From positions 1 to 64,000 of the forward strand of contig RQYR01000015.1 of assembly GCA_003859965.1 (NCBI GenBank): DNA of 64,000 nucleotides. The letters are read 5' to 3'. A program made the position numbers and the translations under genes. The notes beneath the pieces were generated by a model, which worked only from the letters and a program-made list of their open reading frames with translations, ran no database searches and had not been told where the DNA came from. The DNA is from Comamonadaceae bacterium OH2545_COT-014 (GTDB lineage: Bacteria > Pseudomonadota > Gammaproteobacteria > Burkholderiales > Burkholderiaceae_C). This document shows, piece by piece, positions 20,272-29,817 of the stretch (its first letter is position 1; the number at the start of each line of letters is the position of its first letter).

Positions 20272-21483
20272 CTATTCGCCCGGTGGCAAAAAAAGCGCCT
20301 GCAGGTCGCTCAAAAAATCGAAACCGCGCGCCGTGGGGCGCACCTGGTCGCCATCGCGCTCGATCCAGCCGTGGCGCTCAGCCTGCGCCAGCGCGGCCGC
20401 CACGCTGCCGGGTGGCAGGCCGGTGCGGCTGGTGTAGTCGCGCATGGCAAAGCCTTCGCGCAAGCGCAGCGCGTTGAGCATGAATTCGAACGGCAGGTCA
20501 GCGCGGGGCACTTCGCGCTCTTGCGCCACGGCCGCGCCTGCCAGCGCCTTTTCCATGTAAAGCTGCGGGTGGCGGTGGCGCGTCTGGCGCACCACGCGGT
20601 GCGCAAAGCTCAGCTTGCCGTGCGCGCCTGCGCCAATGCCCAGGTAGTCGCCAAACTGCCAGTAGTTCAGGTTGTGGTCGCAGCGGTGGCCTTCGCGCGC
20701 GTAGGCCGACACTTCGTAACGCGCCAGCCCGGCGGCGGCGGTCAGCTCGGTCAGGCGGTCCAGCATGTCCCAGGCCGTGTCGTCGTCGGGCAAGGCGGGC
20801 GGATGCTTGGCAAACAGCGTGTTGGGCTCCACCGTGAGGTGGTAGATGGACAGGTGCGGCGGCGCGAAGGCCAGCGCGGTGCGCACATCCGCCTCCAGCT
20901 GCGCCAGGCTTTGGCCGGGCAGCGCGTACATCAGGTCCAGGTTGAAGGTATCGAACGCGCGGGCCGCTTCTTCCAGCGCCGCGCGGGCCTGCGCGCCGCT
21001 GTGCACGCGGCCGATGGCGCGCAGGTGCGCGTCATGAAAGCTTTGCACGCCCACGGAAAGGCGCGTTACCCCGGCTGCGCGGAAAGCGGCGAAGCGCTCA
21101 CGCTCGAACGTGCCGGGGTTGGCCTCCAGCGTGATCTCGGCTCCCGGCAGCAGCGGCAGGCGCGCACGCACGGCGGCCAGCAGCCGCTCGATGGCGTCGG
21201 GCGAGAACAGGCTGGGCGTGCCGCCGCCTACGAACACGCTGACCACGGGGCGGCCCCATACCAGCGGCAAACTGGCCTCCAGGTCGGCCACCAGGGCGTC
21301 CACGTAGCGTTGCTCGGGCAGCCCGTCTGGCGCGCGTTCGTGCGAGTTGAAGTCGCAGTACGGGCACTTTTTCAGGCACCACGGCACATGCACGTACAAA
21401 GCCAGTGGGGGCAGCGCCGCCAGTTGCAGCGTGCCAGGGCGCATGTAGCGCCGCAGATCGGGCACGGGGGCGCTCACGGTCAC
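20272..21483 (-). CDS. hemW: Radical SAM heme chaperone HemW
   Basis: Binds heme and a [4Fe-4S]/SAM centre and is thought to deliver heme to respiratory enzymes; it was long misannotated as a coproporphyrinogen oxidase. 403 aa. The radical-SAM motif VPWCLKKCPYC gives Cys36, Cys40 and Cys43, followed by DFNSH. GGGTPS, the HemW-typical LYALPGQ and the C-terminal HemN_C domain are present. The GTG start at 21483 overlaps the rdgB stop by four bases (GTGA), so the two are translationally coupled. Confidence 0.93.
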   Translation of the reverse strand: MTVSAPVPDLRRYMRPGTLQLAALPPLALYVHVPWCLKKCPYCDFNSHERAPDGLPEQRYVDALVADLEASLPLVWGRPVVSVFVGGGTPSLFSPDAIERLLAAVRARLPLLPGAEITLEANPGTFERERFAAFRAAGVTRLSVGVQSFHDAHLRAIGRVHSGAQARAALEEAARAFDTFNLDLMYALPGQSLAQLEADVRTALAFAPPHLSIYHLTVEPNTLFAKHPPALPDDDTAWDMLDRLTELTAAAGLARYEVSAYAREGHRCDHNLNYWQFGDYLGIGAGAHGKLSFAHRVVRQTRHRHPQLYMEKALAGAAVAQEREVPRADLPFEFMLNALRLREGFAMRDYTSRTGLPPGSVAAALAQAERHGWIERDGDQVRPTARGFDFLSDLQALFLPPGE

Positions 21484-22088
21484 AGCCAGCGCTCGCGCAT
21501 CAGCGCCAGCATGGCCTGCGCGGCGCGGCCGCGGTGGCTGTGGGTGTTTTTCACGTCGGCCGGCAGCTCGGCAAAGGTTTTGCCGAATTCGGGGATGAAC
21601 ATCACCGGGTCAAAGCCGAACCCGCCCTCGCCTTTGGGCGCGCGCGTGATTTCGCCACTGACGCGGCCCGTGGCAATCAGCGGCTCCGGGTCGTCGGGCG
21701 AGCGCACGGCCACCAGGGTGCTGACCATCGCGGCGCGCCGGTCTTCCACGGCCTGCATTTGTTCCAGCAGCGCACGCACGTTGTTGGCATCGCTTTTTTC
21801 GTAGCCAAAGCGGGTGGCGTAGTACGCCGTGTCCACCCCCGGCTGCCCGCCAAAGGCGTGCACGCACAGGCCCGCGTCATCGGCCAGCGCGGGCAGGCCG
21901 CTGGCCGCGGCCGCGTGGCGCGCCTTGGACAAGGCGTTTTCCACGAAGGTGACATGCGGCTCCGGCGCTTCGCCAATCCCCAGATCGGCCTGGCGCACCA
22001 GGGTCAGCCCCAGCGGCGCCAGCATGGCTTGCAGCTCAGCCAGCTTGCCCGCGTTGTTGGATGCAAGAACCATCTTCTTCATCGCCAT
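21480..22088 (-). CDS. rdgB: dITP/XTP pyrophosphatase (RdgB/HAM1)
   Basis: Hydrolyses non-canonical purine triphosphates (dITP, XTP) to keep them out of DNA. 202 aa with ASNNAGKLAEL at the N-terminus, FVENALSKARHAA, the catalytic DDAGLCVHAFGG (acidic pair) and GGFGFDPVMFIPE. AGGAGATG precedes the ATG at 22088. Upstream partner of hemW, a common pairing in proteobacteria. Confidence 0.95.
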   Translation of the reverse strand: MAMKKMVLASNNAGKLAELQAMLAPLGLTLVRQADLGIGEAPEPHVTFVENALSKARHAAAASGLPALADDAGLCVHAFGGQPGVDTAYYATRFGYEKSDANNVRALLEQMQAVEDRRAAMVSTLVAVRSPDDPEPLIATGRVSGEITRAPKGEGGFGFDPVMFIPEFGKTFAELPADVKNTHSHRGRAAQAMLALMRERWL

Positions 22089-22147
22089 TCATCTCCTTGA
22101 GGCATGAGAGGGCGCCAGACGCCCCCGGCGGGCCGCGCCCAAACAAA

Positions 22148-22176
22148 TACACCCACGGCCGGTCAAGCCGTGGGTG
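22148..22176 (-). terminator. Intrinsic terminator of the OmpA-like gene
   Basis: A perfect 11-bp stem (ACACCCACGGC with GCCGTGGGTGT, loop of seven) is followed on the minus strand by ATTTGTTT. Confidence 0.75.
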
Positions 22177-22199
22177 TCATGAACGAACGGGGCGGCCTG

Positions 22200-22221
22200 G
22201 CGCGCTTTGAACAGGCTCTTA
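22200..22221. repeat. MITE-like element terminus, copy D
   Basis: Read leftward TAAGAGCCTGTTCAAAGCGC, starting exactly with the stop codon of the OmpA-like gene. Only the terminus is recognisable; the terminator hairpin follows at once. Confidence 0.4.
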
Positions 22222-22758
22222 CTGCAAGCGCACTTCCACGCGGCGCGCTTCGGCATTGCTGCCGCTGGTCAGTTCGGCCACTTCAGGCTTTTTCAGCTCC
22301 AGCTTGTCTTCGCCAATGCCCAGCGCCGTCAGCGCATTGCGCACGGCCAGCGCGCGCTGCTTGGCCAGCTCGGCGTTGAAGGCCGGGTTGCCCGTGGTGT
22401 CATGAAAGCCGCTGATCACCGCCATGCGGCCCGCCGCCACGCCCCGGACGATGCCAGCCAGCGCTTCCTGCGCGCCCTCGGCCAGATCGGCCTGGCCGGA
22501 GGCAAAGTAGAACTTCACCACGTCTTCGGCCACGTGCACGCTGGCGCCATCGCCAACGGCTGGCTGCGCTCCCGCGGCGGCCACCGCCGTGTCAGCCGGC
22601 GCCGGCATGGCCGGCGCGACCGCCGGCACGGCGGCGCCGGAAGGCTTGGCCGTGCGCCACAGGCCCACGCCCGTGGCCAGGCTGATCGCCAGCAGCACCA
22701 CACTCACCAGAACGGCCCATACGACGCCCTGGCCTTCATCCTTGTCTTGGTTGGTCAT
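22219..22758 (-). CDS. OmpA-like peptidoglycan-binding protein with single membrane anchor
   Basis: 179 aa from the ATG at 22758. An N-terminal membrane helix (GVVWAVLVSVVLLAISLATG, about residues 11-30) is followed by an Ala/Pro-rich linker and an OmpA C-terminal domain (VVKFYFASGQADLAEGAQEA to EARRVEVRL). The domain is expected in the periplasm binding peptidoglycan, anchored to the inner membrane rather than to a beta-barrel. Close in layout to BON/OmpA small proteins but no partner gene is adjacent. Divergent from the sigma-factor gene. Confidence 0.85.
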   Translation of the reverse strand: MTNQDKDEGQGVVWAVLVSVVLLAISLATGVGLWRTAKPSGAAVPAVAPAMPAPADTAVAAAGAQPAVGDGASVHVAEDVVKFYFASGQADLAEGAQEALAGIVRGVAAGRMAVISGFHDTTGNPAFNAELAKQRALAVRNALTALGIGEDKLELKKPEVAELTSGSNAEARRVEVRLQ

Positions 22759-22806
22759 TGAATTTGCTCCACAAAAAGTGCCGCCATTGTATAAACCCCC
22801 GCCTTC

Positions 22807-22827
22807 TACAATTGCGAACGCATCGCA
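22807..22827 (+). promoter_or_regulatory. Possible promoter -10 with overlapping palindrome upstream of the sigma factor
   Basis: TACAAT at 22807-22812 is followed directly by TGCGAACGCATCGCA, a 5-5-5 inverted repeat. Its position suits an iron-responsive operator, but it does not match the classic Fur consensus closely and no good -35 is seen. Tentative. Confidence 0.3.
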
Positions 22828-22915
22828 TCCACCTGCCGCCAAGGCGCCCGCGCCGCGCCGCCGCGCGTGCTGGCACAGAAAGCCTGCCTCCCATCACCTA
22901 CCCAACGGCTGCCCC

Positions 22916-23416
22916 GTGGCTGTCCATTACTACCGAGAACTGCTGAACTTCTGCGCCCGCAACCTGCACGACCGCGACGCGGCGGCCGATCTGGTGCAGG
23001 AAACCTACGCCCGCTTTCTGGGCGTGCTGCGCAATGGGCAAGCCGTGGCCGACCCGCGCGCCCTGCTCTACCGCACCGCCCGCAACCTCATCACCGACCA
23101 GCACCGCCGCAGCCAGGCACGCCCCTGCGAAAGCCTGGAGGACTTGCCCGCCACGGAGCGCCCCGTGCTGCCGCGCAGCCAGCAGCCGGACGAGCTTTGC
23201 GCCTTTGCCCAGTACGCCAGCGCCATGCTGGCCGCCATTGAAGGCCTGCCCCCGCGCTGCCGCGAGGCGTTCGTCCTCCACCGTTTCGACGGGCTGACGC
23301 AGCAGCAAGTGGCCGAACGCATGGGCATCTCGCGCAACATGGTGGCCCAGCATGTCATCCGCGCCGTGCTCGTCTGCAAGGCGTGCGACGACCGCTTTCA
23401 CGGCCGTACGCGCTGA
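22916..23416 (+). CDS. FecI-like ECF sigma factor
   Basis: Extracytoplasmic-function sigma factor expected to transcribe the downstream receptor gene when the FecR-type protein signals ligand uptake. About 166 aa from a GTG at 22916. Region 2 is YYRELLNFCARNLHDRDAAA then DLVQETYARFL; region 4 is IEGLPPRCREAFVLHRFDGL then TQQQVAERMGISRNMVAQHV. The frame stays open upstream, but those residues do not look like sigma factor. No strong ribosome binding site is visible, so the start is uncertain. It is followed at 35 bases by fecR. Confidence 0.88.
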   Translation: MAVHYYRELLNFCARNLHDRDAAADLVQETYARFLGVLRNGQAVADPRALLYRTARNLITDQHRRSQARPCESLEDLPATERPVLPRSQQPDELCAFAQYASAMLAAIEGLPPRCREAFVLHRFDGLTQQQVAERMGISRNMVAQHVIRAVLVCKACDDRFHGRTR

Positions 23417-23451
23417 CAGCCCCTTTCACAGCGCCGCCGCCCCGCGCCCGC

Positions 23452-24867
23452 ATGTCCGCCGCCCGCACACCCACGCCCCCGCCGCCAGCGCCCCCCTCTG
23501 GCGGCAGCGAAGGCGTGCCGTTTGCGCAGCCGCATATCCCCGGGCCTTACCCCGAACCTTCCCCCACGGATGACGCCGCCGATGCCGCCGATGCCGCCGA
23601 TGCCGCCGATGCCGCCGATGCCGCCGATTTTGCCCGCTTCATCGCCGGGCAAGACCCGGCAGACGCCGCCGCCGCCCGCTGGCTGGTGCGCCAGCTCGCC
23701 GGCCTCACGCCCGAAGAAACCGCCGAGCGCGACGCCTGGCTGGCCGCCGACCCGGCGCACGCCCGCGCCTGGCAGGCGCTGAACGACGTTTGGGGCCGCA
23801 TGGATGACCTGCCCCCGGACGGCGTGAACGCCCTGCGCACCCACCTGCCTGCGGCCCTGCCCGCTTCCTCTTGCGCCGCCGCACCCGCACCGCTGGCGCC
23901 GCCGGGCAATGCCGCCATCCCCGCCACCCCTGCCGCTCCCGCCGCCGCGCCTGCCTGGCCTGACACGGCCGCTGCGCCACCTGCCCCGCCCGCCCTCTCG
24001 CCCCTGCCGCCCAAACCGCAAGCCGCCCCCATGCCGCCGCCGGGCCGGCCCGCCAAACCGGGCTGGCTGGCCACGCTGGTGCGCCCCCTGGCCCTGGCCG
24101 CCGTGGCCAGCCTGGTGGTCGGCGCGGGCTGGCAAATCTGGCTGCGCCAGCCGCTTTTCAGCCATCACTACGCCACCGCGCGCGGCCAGCAGCAGGAAAT
24201 CCGCCTGCCCGACGGCAGCGCCCTGCATCTGGACACCGCCACCCGCGCCAACGTCACCTACTACCGCCAGCGCCGCGAAGTTCAGCTGACCGAAGGGCAG
24301 GCCCGCTTCAGCGTGCAGGCCCGTCCCGGCCAGCCCTTTCACGTGCAGGCCGGGCCGCTGCGCGTCAGCGTGCTGGGCACCCGCTTTGCCGTGCGCCATA
24401 CCCAGACCGGGCTGGGCCAGGGCGGCGCCAGCGTGGCCGTGGAAGAAGGCCGCGTGCGCGTCACCCACATCACCCGCGCCACCCCGCCCGCTGCTGGCGC
24501 GACCACCCCAGGCGACTCGGAAAGCCTGCACAGCCTGAGCAGCATTGAACTGGGCGCGGGCCAGGCCATCGCCATCGGGGCCGACGGCCAGCTGGGCCCC
24601 GTGCAACGCCTGCCCGCCGCCAGCGCCGCCGCCTGGCGCGAAGGCCGCGTCAGCTTCAGCGGCGAGCCGCTGGCCCAGGCGCTGGCCGAGTTCGAACGCT
24701 ATGGCCCCACCCGCCTGATCATTCGCGACCCGGCCGTGGCCGCCCTGCGCGTGCACGGCAGCTTCAGCCTGCACCGGGTCGATGCCTTTGCCCGCGCCTT
24801 GCCGCACGTGCTGCCCGTGCGCCTGCAAGCCGCCCCCGGCGGACAGATCGAAATCGTGCGGCGTTAA
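23452..24867 (+). CDS. FecR-family sigma-regulating inner-membrane protein
   Basis: Transmits the receptor signal across the inner membrane to the FecI-like sigma factor. 471 aa. A Pro-rich start is followed by an Asp-Ala-Ala tandem stretch (residues ~42-60), a DUF4880 sigma-binding domain (FARFIAGQDPADA ... DPAHARAWQALNDVWGRM), a long Pro/Ala linker, one membrane helix (~206-229, PLALAAVASLVVGAGWQIWL), the periplasmic FecR domain (IRLPDGSALHLDTATRANV ...) and a C-terminal STN-like region (SGEPLAQALAEFERYG). Longer than E. coli FecR (317 aa) because of the low-complexity segments. Confidence 0.9.
   Translation: MSAARTPTPPPPAPPSGGSEGVPFAQPHIPGPYPEPSPTDDAADAADAADAADAADAADFARFIAGQDPADAAAARWLVRQLAGLTPEETAERDAWLAADPAHARAWQALNDVWGRMDDLPPDGVNALRTHLPAALPASSCAAAPAPLAPPGNAAIPATPAAPAAAPAWPDTAAAPPAPPALSPLPPKPQAAPMPPPGRPAKPGWLATLVRPLALAAVASLVVGAGWQIWLRQPLFSHHYATARGQQQEIRLPDGSALHLDTATRANVTYYRQRREVQLTEGQARFSVQARPGQPFHVQAGPLRVSVLGTRFAVRHTQTGLGQGGASVAVEEGRVRVTHITRATPPAAGATTPGDSESLHSLSSIELGAGQAIAIGADGQLGPVQRLPAASAAAWREGRVSFSGEPLAQALAEFERYGPTRLIIRDPAVAALRVHGSFSLHRVDAFARALPHVLPVRLQAAPGGQIEIVRR
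23575..23628 (+). repeat. 9-bp tandem repeat inside fecR
   Basis: Six near-perfect copies of GCCGCCGAT encode repeated Asp-Ala-Ala just before the DUF4880 domain. A unit of nine bases keeps the frame if copy number changes. Confidence 0.9.
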
Positions 24868-24910
24868 GCTCCTGTTCAAGCGCCTGTTCAAGCGCCTGTT
24901 CAAAGCGCCT
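24866..24910. repeat. 12-bp tandem repeat with MITE-like motif after fecR
   Basis: Three consecutive units of CCTGTTCAAGCG (the last with an extra A) begin at the TAA stop of the fecR gene. CCTGTTCAA is the same core found at the ends of the MITE-like elements. The remainder of the gap to 25052 has no gene. Confidence 0.7.
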
Positions 24911-25052
24911 GCTGGCGGCCTGCGCACCGCCACGCCCAACCGCCCCGGGCCAGCCGCCGCAAAAAATGCGCGCAGCCACCTCAACACATCGCGCGCCCGT
25001 GCGTCATCACAGCCAGCACGCTTTTTTCCAAACCGTTGAGGAGACTCCCGCC

Positions 25053-27590
25053 ATGCGCACCCTACGCGCCGCCCCGCCCGCACCGCGCCTTTGCCCCGTT
25101 AACTCCGTTAACCCCGCCTCGCCTGCCCGCCCCGCGCCGCTGGCGCTGGCCATTGCCCTGGCCTTGGCTGCCAGTGCCGCCGCGCCCCACGCCTGGGCCC
25201 AGGGCCAGCCGGCAGAAACAGCCGCCGCCATCCACCTGCCCGCCCAGCCGCTGGGCCAAGCCCTCAACGAACTGGCCCGCCAGGCCGGGCTGCAACTGCT
25301 GGTGCGCCCCGAACTGGTGGCCGGCAAAACAGCCCCGGCCGTCTCCGGGCGGCTGACGGCGCGGCAGGCACTGCAACGCCTGCTGGCCGGCAGCGGCCTG
25401 GCGGCCGATGTGCGGGGCGCGGAAGTCACCGTGCGCCCCCTGCCCGCGGCCCCGGCCCGGCCTGCCGCCCCCGCCACCCCTGCCGCCGCGCCGGGCGAGG
25501 CCCAAGCCCTGCCCGCCGTCACCGTCACCGCCGCGCCCGATTTGAGCGGCACCACCGAAGGCACGCGCTCCTTCACCACCCGCGCCATGTCCAGCGCCAC
25601 CGGCTTGGCCCTCTCGCCGCGCGAGACGCCCCAGTCGGTCAGCGTCATCACGCGCGAGCGCATCGAGGCCCAGGGCCTGGGCACCTTGAGCGATGCCGTG
25701 GCGGCCACGCCAGGCATGCACACCATGCCAAACGACACGCGCGGCGACCGCATGAGCGCGCGCGGCTTTGAAATCAACAACTACCAGATTGACGGCGTGT
25801 CGCTCAACTGGCCCCGGCAATGGGACGCGGGCGAAACCCGCAACAACCTGGCCATGTACGACCGGGTGGAAGTGGTGCGCGGCGCCACCGGCCTGCTGAC
25901 CGGCGCGGGCGAGCCTTCGGCCAGCATCAACATGGTGCGCAAGCGCGCCGAATCGGACGTGTTCACCGGCCAGGTGCAGGGCGAACTGGGTTCGTGGCAG
26001 CACCGCAGCGGCATGGCGGATGTGTCCGCCCCGCTCAACGCCAGCCGCAGCGTGCGCGCCCGCGTGGTGGCCCAGGCCACCAGCCGCGACACCTTCATCG
26101 ACCGCGAGCACATCGATAGCCAGCTCTTTTACGGCACGGTCGAGGCCGATCTTTCCGATGCCACCCGCCTGACCCTGGGCGGCGATTGGCAAAACTTCAA
26201 GCCGCGCGGCGCACCTTGGAGCGGCCTGTTGCTTTGGGACAGCGAGGGCCGCCGCATCACCGATTGGCCGCGCGGCTACAGCCTCGCGGCCAATTGGGGC
26301 GGTTGGGCCAGCACGCAAAAAACCCTGTTCGCCAAGCTGGAGCACCGCTTCAACGACGACTGGACGCTGAAGCTGGACGCCCAGCACGCCGACAACAATG
26401 CCGACCTCAAACTGAGCTGGCCTGAGGGCGCGCCAGACCGCCACAGCGGCGGCGGCGTGGAGTTTTACAACAGCTATCAGCAAAGCGAGCGTAACCAGAA
26501 GGACCTGGGCTTGCGCCTGAACGGCGCTTTCAATGCCTGGGGCCGCCGCCACGAGCTGATGACCGGCCTGATCTGGGCGCGCCAGCGCTGGTGGGCTGAA
26601 AAAACCCATGAGGGCGAGTACGCGCTGCCCAACGTCTGGGCCTTTGACGGCACGGTGCCCGAGCCGCCCCGGCTAGCCGAACCTGAGCTGATGGGCGATG
26701 TGCGCAGCACGCAGCGCGCCGCCTACGTGGCCGCCCGCCTGCACGTGGCCGAGCCGCTCAAGCTCATCGTGGGCACGCGCGTGACCGACCTCAAGCGCAC
26801 CGGCGGCGCCGGGGCCATCTGGCATTACGCGTTCCAGACGCACGACAAACACGTGTTCACGCCCTACATCGGCGCGGTGTACGACCTGGGCGGCAGCTAC
26901 TCGGCCTATGCCAGCGCCACGCGCATCTTCAAGCCGCAGGAAGATCGCGACCGCCACGGCCAGCCACTGCCCTCGCTCCAGGGCCGGAACCTGGAGGCGG
27001 GCCTGAAGGCCGAATGGCTGGACGGCCAGCTCACCGGCAGCCTGGCCGTGTTCCAGACCACGCAGGACAAACTGGCGGTGCCAGACGGCAACCTGATCGT
27101 GCCCGGCACGGTGGACGAACAGGCCTACCGCGCCGCCAACAACGTGAAAACGCGCGGCTACGAGCTGGAACTGACGGGCCGCCTGGCCCCCGGCTGGGAC
27201 GTGAGCCTGGGCTGGACGCAATTGAGTACCAAGGAAGCCGATGGCGCGCGTGTACGTCCCCAGCACCCCAGCCGCATGCTCAAGCTCTATACCCAGTACC
27301 GCCTGCCTGGCGCGTGGAACAAGCTCACGCTGGGCGGCGGCCTGAACTGGCAAGGCCGCACTTACACAAACACGGAAAACCCGGTCACTGGTGCGCCCGA
27401 GCAACTGCGCCAGAACGCCTACGCACTGCTGAACCTGAGCGCGCGCTACCAGTTCACCCCGCAACTGGGCGCGCGCCTGGCCGTGAACAACGTGCTGGAC
27501 AAGCGCTACCTGTCCAACGTTTCGGCCTTCGACCGCCTGCAATACGGCGCGCCGCGCAGCGTGATGCTGACGGTGGATTACCGCTTCTGA
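25053..27590 (+). CDS. TonB-dependent siderophore receptor with N-terminal signalling domain
   Basis: Outer-membrane ferric-siderophore receptor and signal transducer, 845 aa. GAGGAG lies nine bases before the ATG. A signal peptide ends near AWAQ. The STN domain (~58-129, [20 protein letters not shown]) contacts the FecR-type protein. The plug starts near 172 ([19 protein letters not shown]), with [16 protein letters not shown] and [20 protein letters not shown] typical of FpvA/FoxA-type receptors. The beta-barrel closes with the terminal aromatic strand LTVDYRF. Third gene of a sigma/anti-sigma/receptor set; the siderophore cannot be deduced. Confidence 0.95.
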   Translation: MRTLRAAPPAPRLCPVNSVNPASPARPAPLALAIALALAASAAAPHAWAQGQPAETAAAIHLPAQPLGQALNELARQAGLQLLVRPELVAGKTAPAVSGRLTARQALQRLLAGSGLAADVRGAEVTVRPLPAAPARPAAPATPAAAPGEAQALPAVTVTAAPDLSGTTEGTRSFTTRAMSSATGLALSPRETPQSVSVITRERIEAQGLGTLSDAVAATPGMHTMPNDTRGDRMSARGFEINNYQIDGVSLNWPRQWDAGETRNNLAMYDRVEVVRGATGLLTGAGEPSASINMVRKRAESDVFTGQVQGELGSWQHRSGMADVSAPLNASRSVRARVVAQATSRDTFIDREHIDSQLFYGTVEADLSDATRLTLGGDWQNFKPRGAPWSGLLLWDSEGRRITDWPRGYSLAANWGGWASTQKTLFAKLEHRFNDDWTLKLDAQHADNNADLKLSWPEGAPDRHSGGGVEFYNSYQQSERNQKDLGLRLNGAFNAWGRRHELMTGLIWARQRWWAEKTHEGEYALPNVWAFDGTVPEPPRLAEPELMGDVRSTQRAAYVAARLHVAEPLKLIVGTRVTDLKRTGGAGAIWHYAFQTHDKHVFTPYIGAVYDLGGSYSAYASATRIFKPQEDRDRHGQPLPSLQGRNLEAGLKAEWLDGQLTGSLAVFQTTQDKLAVPDGNLIVPGTVDEQAYRAANNVKTRGYELELTGRLAPGWDVSLGWTQLSTKEADGARVRPQHPSRMLKLYTQYRLPGAWNKLTLGGGLNWQGRTYTNTENPVTGAPEQLRQNAYALLNLSARYQFTPQLGARLAVNNVLDKRYLSNVSAFDRLQYGAPRSVMLTVDYRF

Positions 27591-27637
27591 AGCGAGCCAA
27601 TGCGCCTTGCGGCGCATCGCCCGGTTTGCTGCCCAGC

Positions 27638-27670
27638 CCTCACCCTCTCCCGCCAGCGGGAGAGGGAGAA
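27638..27670. repeat. Short hairpin repeat between receptor and pdxH
   Basis: CCCTCTCCCGC pairs with GCGGGAGAGGG across a two-base loop. This hairpin unit is common between genes in proteobacteria. There is no T-run, so it is not a convincing terminator. Confidence 0.6.
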
Positions 27671-27730
27671 CAAGCCAAGGCCCGCGCCCGCCCGGCCACC
27701 CGCCACGGGCTGCCTATACTGCGCGCCGCC

Positions 27731-28384
27731 ATGAATACAGACCTTGCCCGCCTGCGCAAAAGCTACGAGCGCGCCGAACTGAATGAACAAGCCTCCCACG
27801 CTGACCCGCTGGCGCAGTTTGCCCAGTGGTTCGACGAGGCGCGCCGCAGCGAGGTACCCGAGCCCAACGCCATGACGCTGGCCACCGTGGGCAGTGACCT
27901 GCGGCCCAGCACGCGGGTGGTGCTCATCAAGGATTTCGACGCGCGCGGCATCGTCTGGTACACCAACTACCAAAGCCGCAAGGGGCAGGAGCTGGCGGGC
28001 AACCCCTTTGCAGCGCTGCAGTTTCACTGGGTGGAGCTGGAACGCGTGGTGCGCATTGAAGGCCGGGTAGAAAAGGTCAGCGACGCCGAAAGCGACGAAT
28101 ACTTTGCCAGCCGCCCGCTGGAAAGCCGCATTGGCGCCTGGGCCAGCCCGCAGAGCCAGCCCATTGCCGGCCGCGCCTGGCTGGTGGCGGAGGCGGCGCA
28201 ATATGCCGCGCGCTTTTTGCTGCACCCGCCGCGCCCGCCGCATTGGGGCGGCTACCGCCTGCGGCCTGACGCCTGGGAGTTCTGGCAAGGCCGCCCCAGC
28301 CGCCTGCACGACCGTCTGCGCTACCGGCTGGCGCCGGGCGATGACGGCACGGACCGCTGGGTGCGCGAGCGGCTAGCTCCCTGA
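27731..28384 (+). CDS. pdxH: Pyridoxamine 5'-phosphate oxidase
   Basis: FMN enzyme that makes pyridoxal 5'-phosphate from its pyridoxamine or pyridoxine form. 217 aa, the usual size. Typical stretches are [40 protein letters not shown], the FMN/substrate segment [12 protein letters not shown], and the C-terminal [17 protein letters not shown]-type signature. It stands alone after the receptor gene, with about 140 bases between them. Confidence 0.96.
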   Translation: MNTDLARLRKSYERAELNEQASHADPLAQFAQWFDEARRSEVPEPNAMTLATVGSDLRPSTRVVLIKDFDARGIVWYTNYQSRKGQELAGNPFAALQFHWVELERVVRIEGRVEKVSDAESDEYFASRPLESRIGAWASPQSQPIAGRAWLVAEAAQYAARFLLHPPRPPHWGGYRLRPDAWEFWQGRPSRLHDRLRYRLAPGDDGTDRWVRERLAP

Positions 28385-28703
28385 GAGGCTGAAAACAGCC
28401 CGTGCTGCGGGGTTCACCCCGATCCAATCCGCCGGACATCAATCGCCAGGACAAGACTTCGCGCCCACGTATTTCCCTGTGCCCCTTTGGCCCAGCCCAA
28501 GGCGTGTGGCCGTGCCTCACAGCTTGCCGGCAGCCACCCGCCCGCTGGCCCGTGCGCCCTGCGGAAACCAACCAAAAAAGGGAAAAATGGCGCTATGGCA
28601 ATACCCATATGCCACAAACGCTATTCTTTCAAGAGCACGAACCGACTGTTTGAAACCCAGACCAATCCAACGCGCCCTGCCGCGTTAGCGCCTGCGCATG
28701 ATT
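28385..28703. other. Gene-free convergent gap between pdxH and the phosphate transporter
   Basis: About 320 bases between converging genes. Short frames lack ribosome binding sites and homology. I see no clear terminator, tRNA or repeat, only a mildly A-rich stretch near 28567-28590. Confidence 0.5.
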
Positions 28704-29714
28704 TCAAAACAGCACGGTGCTCAGCCAATAGGCCAGTGCCGCCACGAAGGCGCTGGCCGGAATGGTGAGCACCCAGGCCCAAACGATGTTGCCCGCCACG
28801 CCCCAGCGCACGGCGCTGGCGCGCTGGGTGGAGCCTACGCCGACGATGGCGCCCGTGATGGTGTGCGTGGTGGAGACCGGTATGCCCAGCGCGGTGGCGA
28901 TAAACAGCGTGAGCGCGCCGCCCGTTTCGGCGCAAAAGCCGCCCACGGGCTTGAGCTTGGTGATTTTCTGGCCCATGGTTTTGACGATGCGCCAGCCGCC
29001 GAACATGGTGCCGGCGGCAATGGCCACGTAGCAGCTGACAACCACCCAGGCAGGCGGCGCGCTGCTTTCGGCCGCGCTGTAGCCGGTGGCGATGAGCAGC
29101 ATCCAGATGATGCCGATGGTTTTTTGCGCGTCATTGCCGCCGTGGCCCAGGCTGTAGGCGCCAGCAGAGGCCAGTTGCAGGCGGCGGAACCATTTGTCCA
29201 CCTTGCTGGGGCGGGTGCGGCGGAACACCCAGGCCACGCCCACCATCATGAGCGAGCCGAGCAGAAAGCCCAGCAGGGGCGACACGAAGATGAACGCCAC
29301 GGTTTTCAGCAAACCGCCCGCCACCAGCACTCCCGTGCCCGCCTTGGCCGTGGCCGCGCCGACGATGCCGCCAATGAGCGCGTGCGACGAGCTGCTGGGA
29401 ATGCCGTAGTACCAGGTGACCAGGTTCCAGGTGATGGCGCCCACCAGCGCGCCAAAGACCACATGCGTATCGACCACGCCCGGCTGCACGATGCCCTTGC
29501 CCACGGTGGCGGCCACCGAGAGGTGGAAGATGAAGATGGCGATGAAGTTGAAGAACGCGGCGAACATCACCGCCTGCGTGGGCCGCAGCACGCCGGTAGA
29601 GACTACGGTGGCGATGGAGTTGGCGGCGTCATGAAAGCCGTTCATGAAGTCGAACACGATGGCCAGCGTGACGAGCATGGCGATGACCCAGAGGGCGGCT
29701 TGTGCGGTTTCCAT
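28704..29714 (-). CDS. Inorganic phosphate transporter, Pit family
   Basis: Low-affinity metal-phosphate:proton symporter in the inner membrane; 336 aa with about ten hydrophobic helices. The internal-repeat signature of the family appears twice: NGFHDAANSIATVVSTGVLR near the N-terminus and GHGGNDAQKTIGI in the middle, plus GIPVSTTHTITGAIVG. It lies 103 bases downstream of the DUF47 gene in the same direction, a conserved pair in which DUF47 modulates Pit activity. Confidence 0.95.
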   Translation of the reverse strand: METAQAALWVIAMLVTLAIVFDFMNGFHDAANSIATVVSTGVLRPTQAVMFAAFFNFIAIFIFHLSVAATVGKGIVQPGVVDTHVVFGALVGAITWNLVTWYYGIPSSSSHALIGGIVGAATAKAGTGVLVAGGLLKTVAFIFVSPLLGFLLGSLMMVGVAWVFRRTRPSKVDKWFRRLQLASAGAYSLGHGGNDAQKTIGIIWMLLIATGYSAAESSAPPAWVVVSCYVAIAAGTMFGGWRIVKTMGQKITKLKPVGGFCAETGGALTLFIATALGIPVSTTHTITGAIVGVGSTQRASAVRWGVAGNIVWAWVLTIPASAFVAALAYWLSTVLF

Positions 29715-29817
29715 GCGGAGAAAGCGGGTTGAAAGTGGAACAGGTGTGGCCGTGGCGCTGGCCGTGAACGGCGCGGGCGGGCTAACAAGCGGGGCGCAAT
29801 GAGGGGCGGCGGGCCGG

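Noticed and set aside
23575-23628. Possible CRISPR-like or VNTR array
   Set aside because: Contiguous 9-base units without spacers, inside fecR; a coding tandem repeat.
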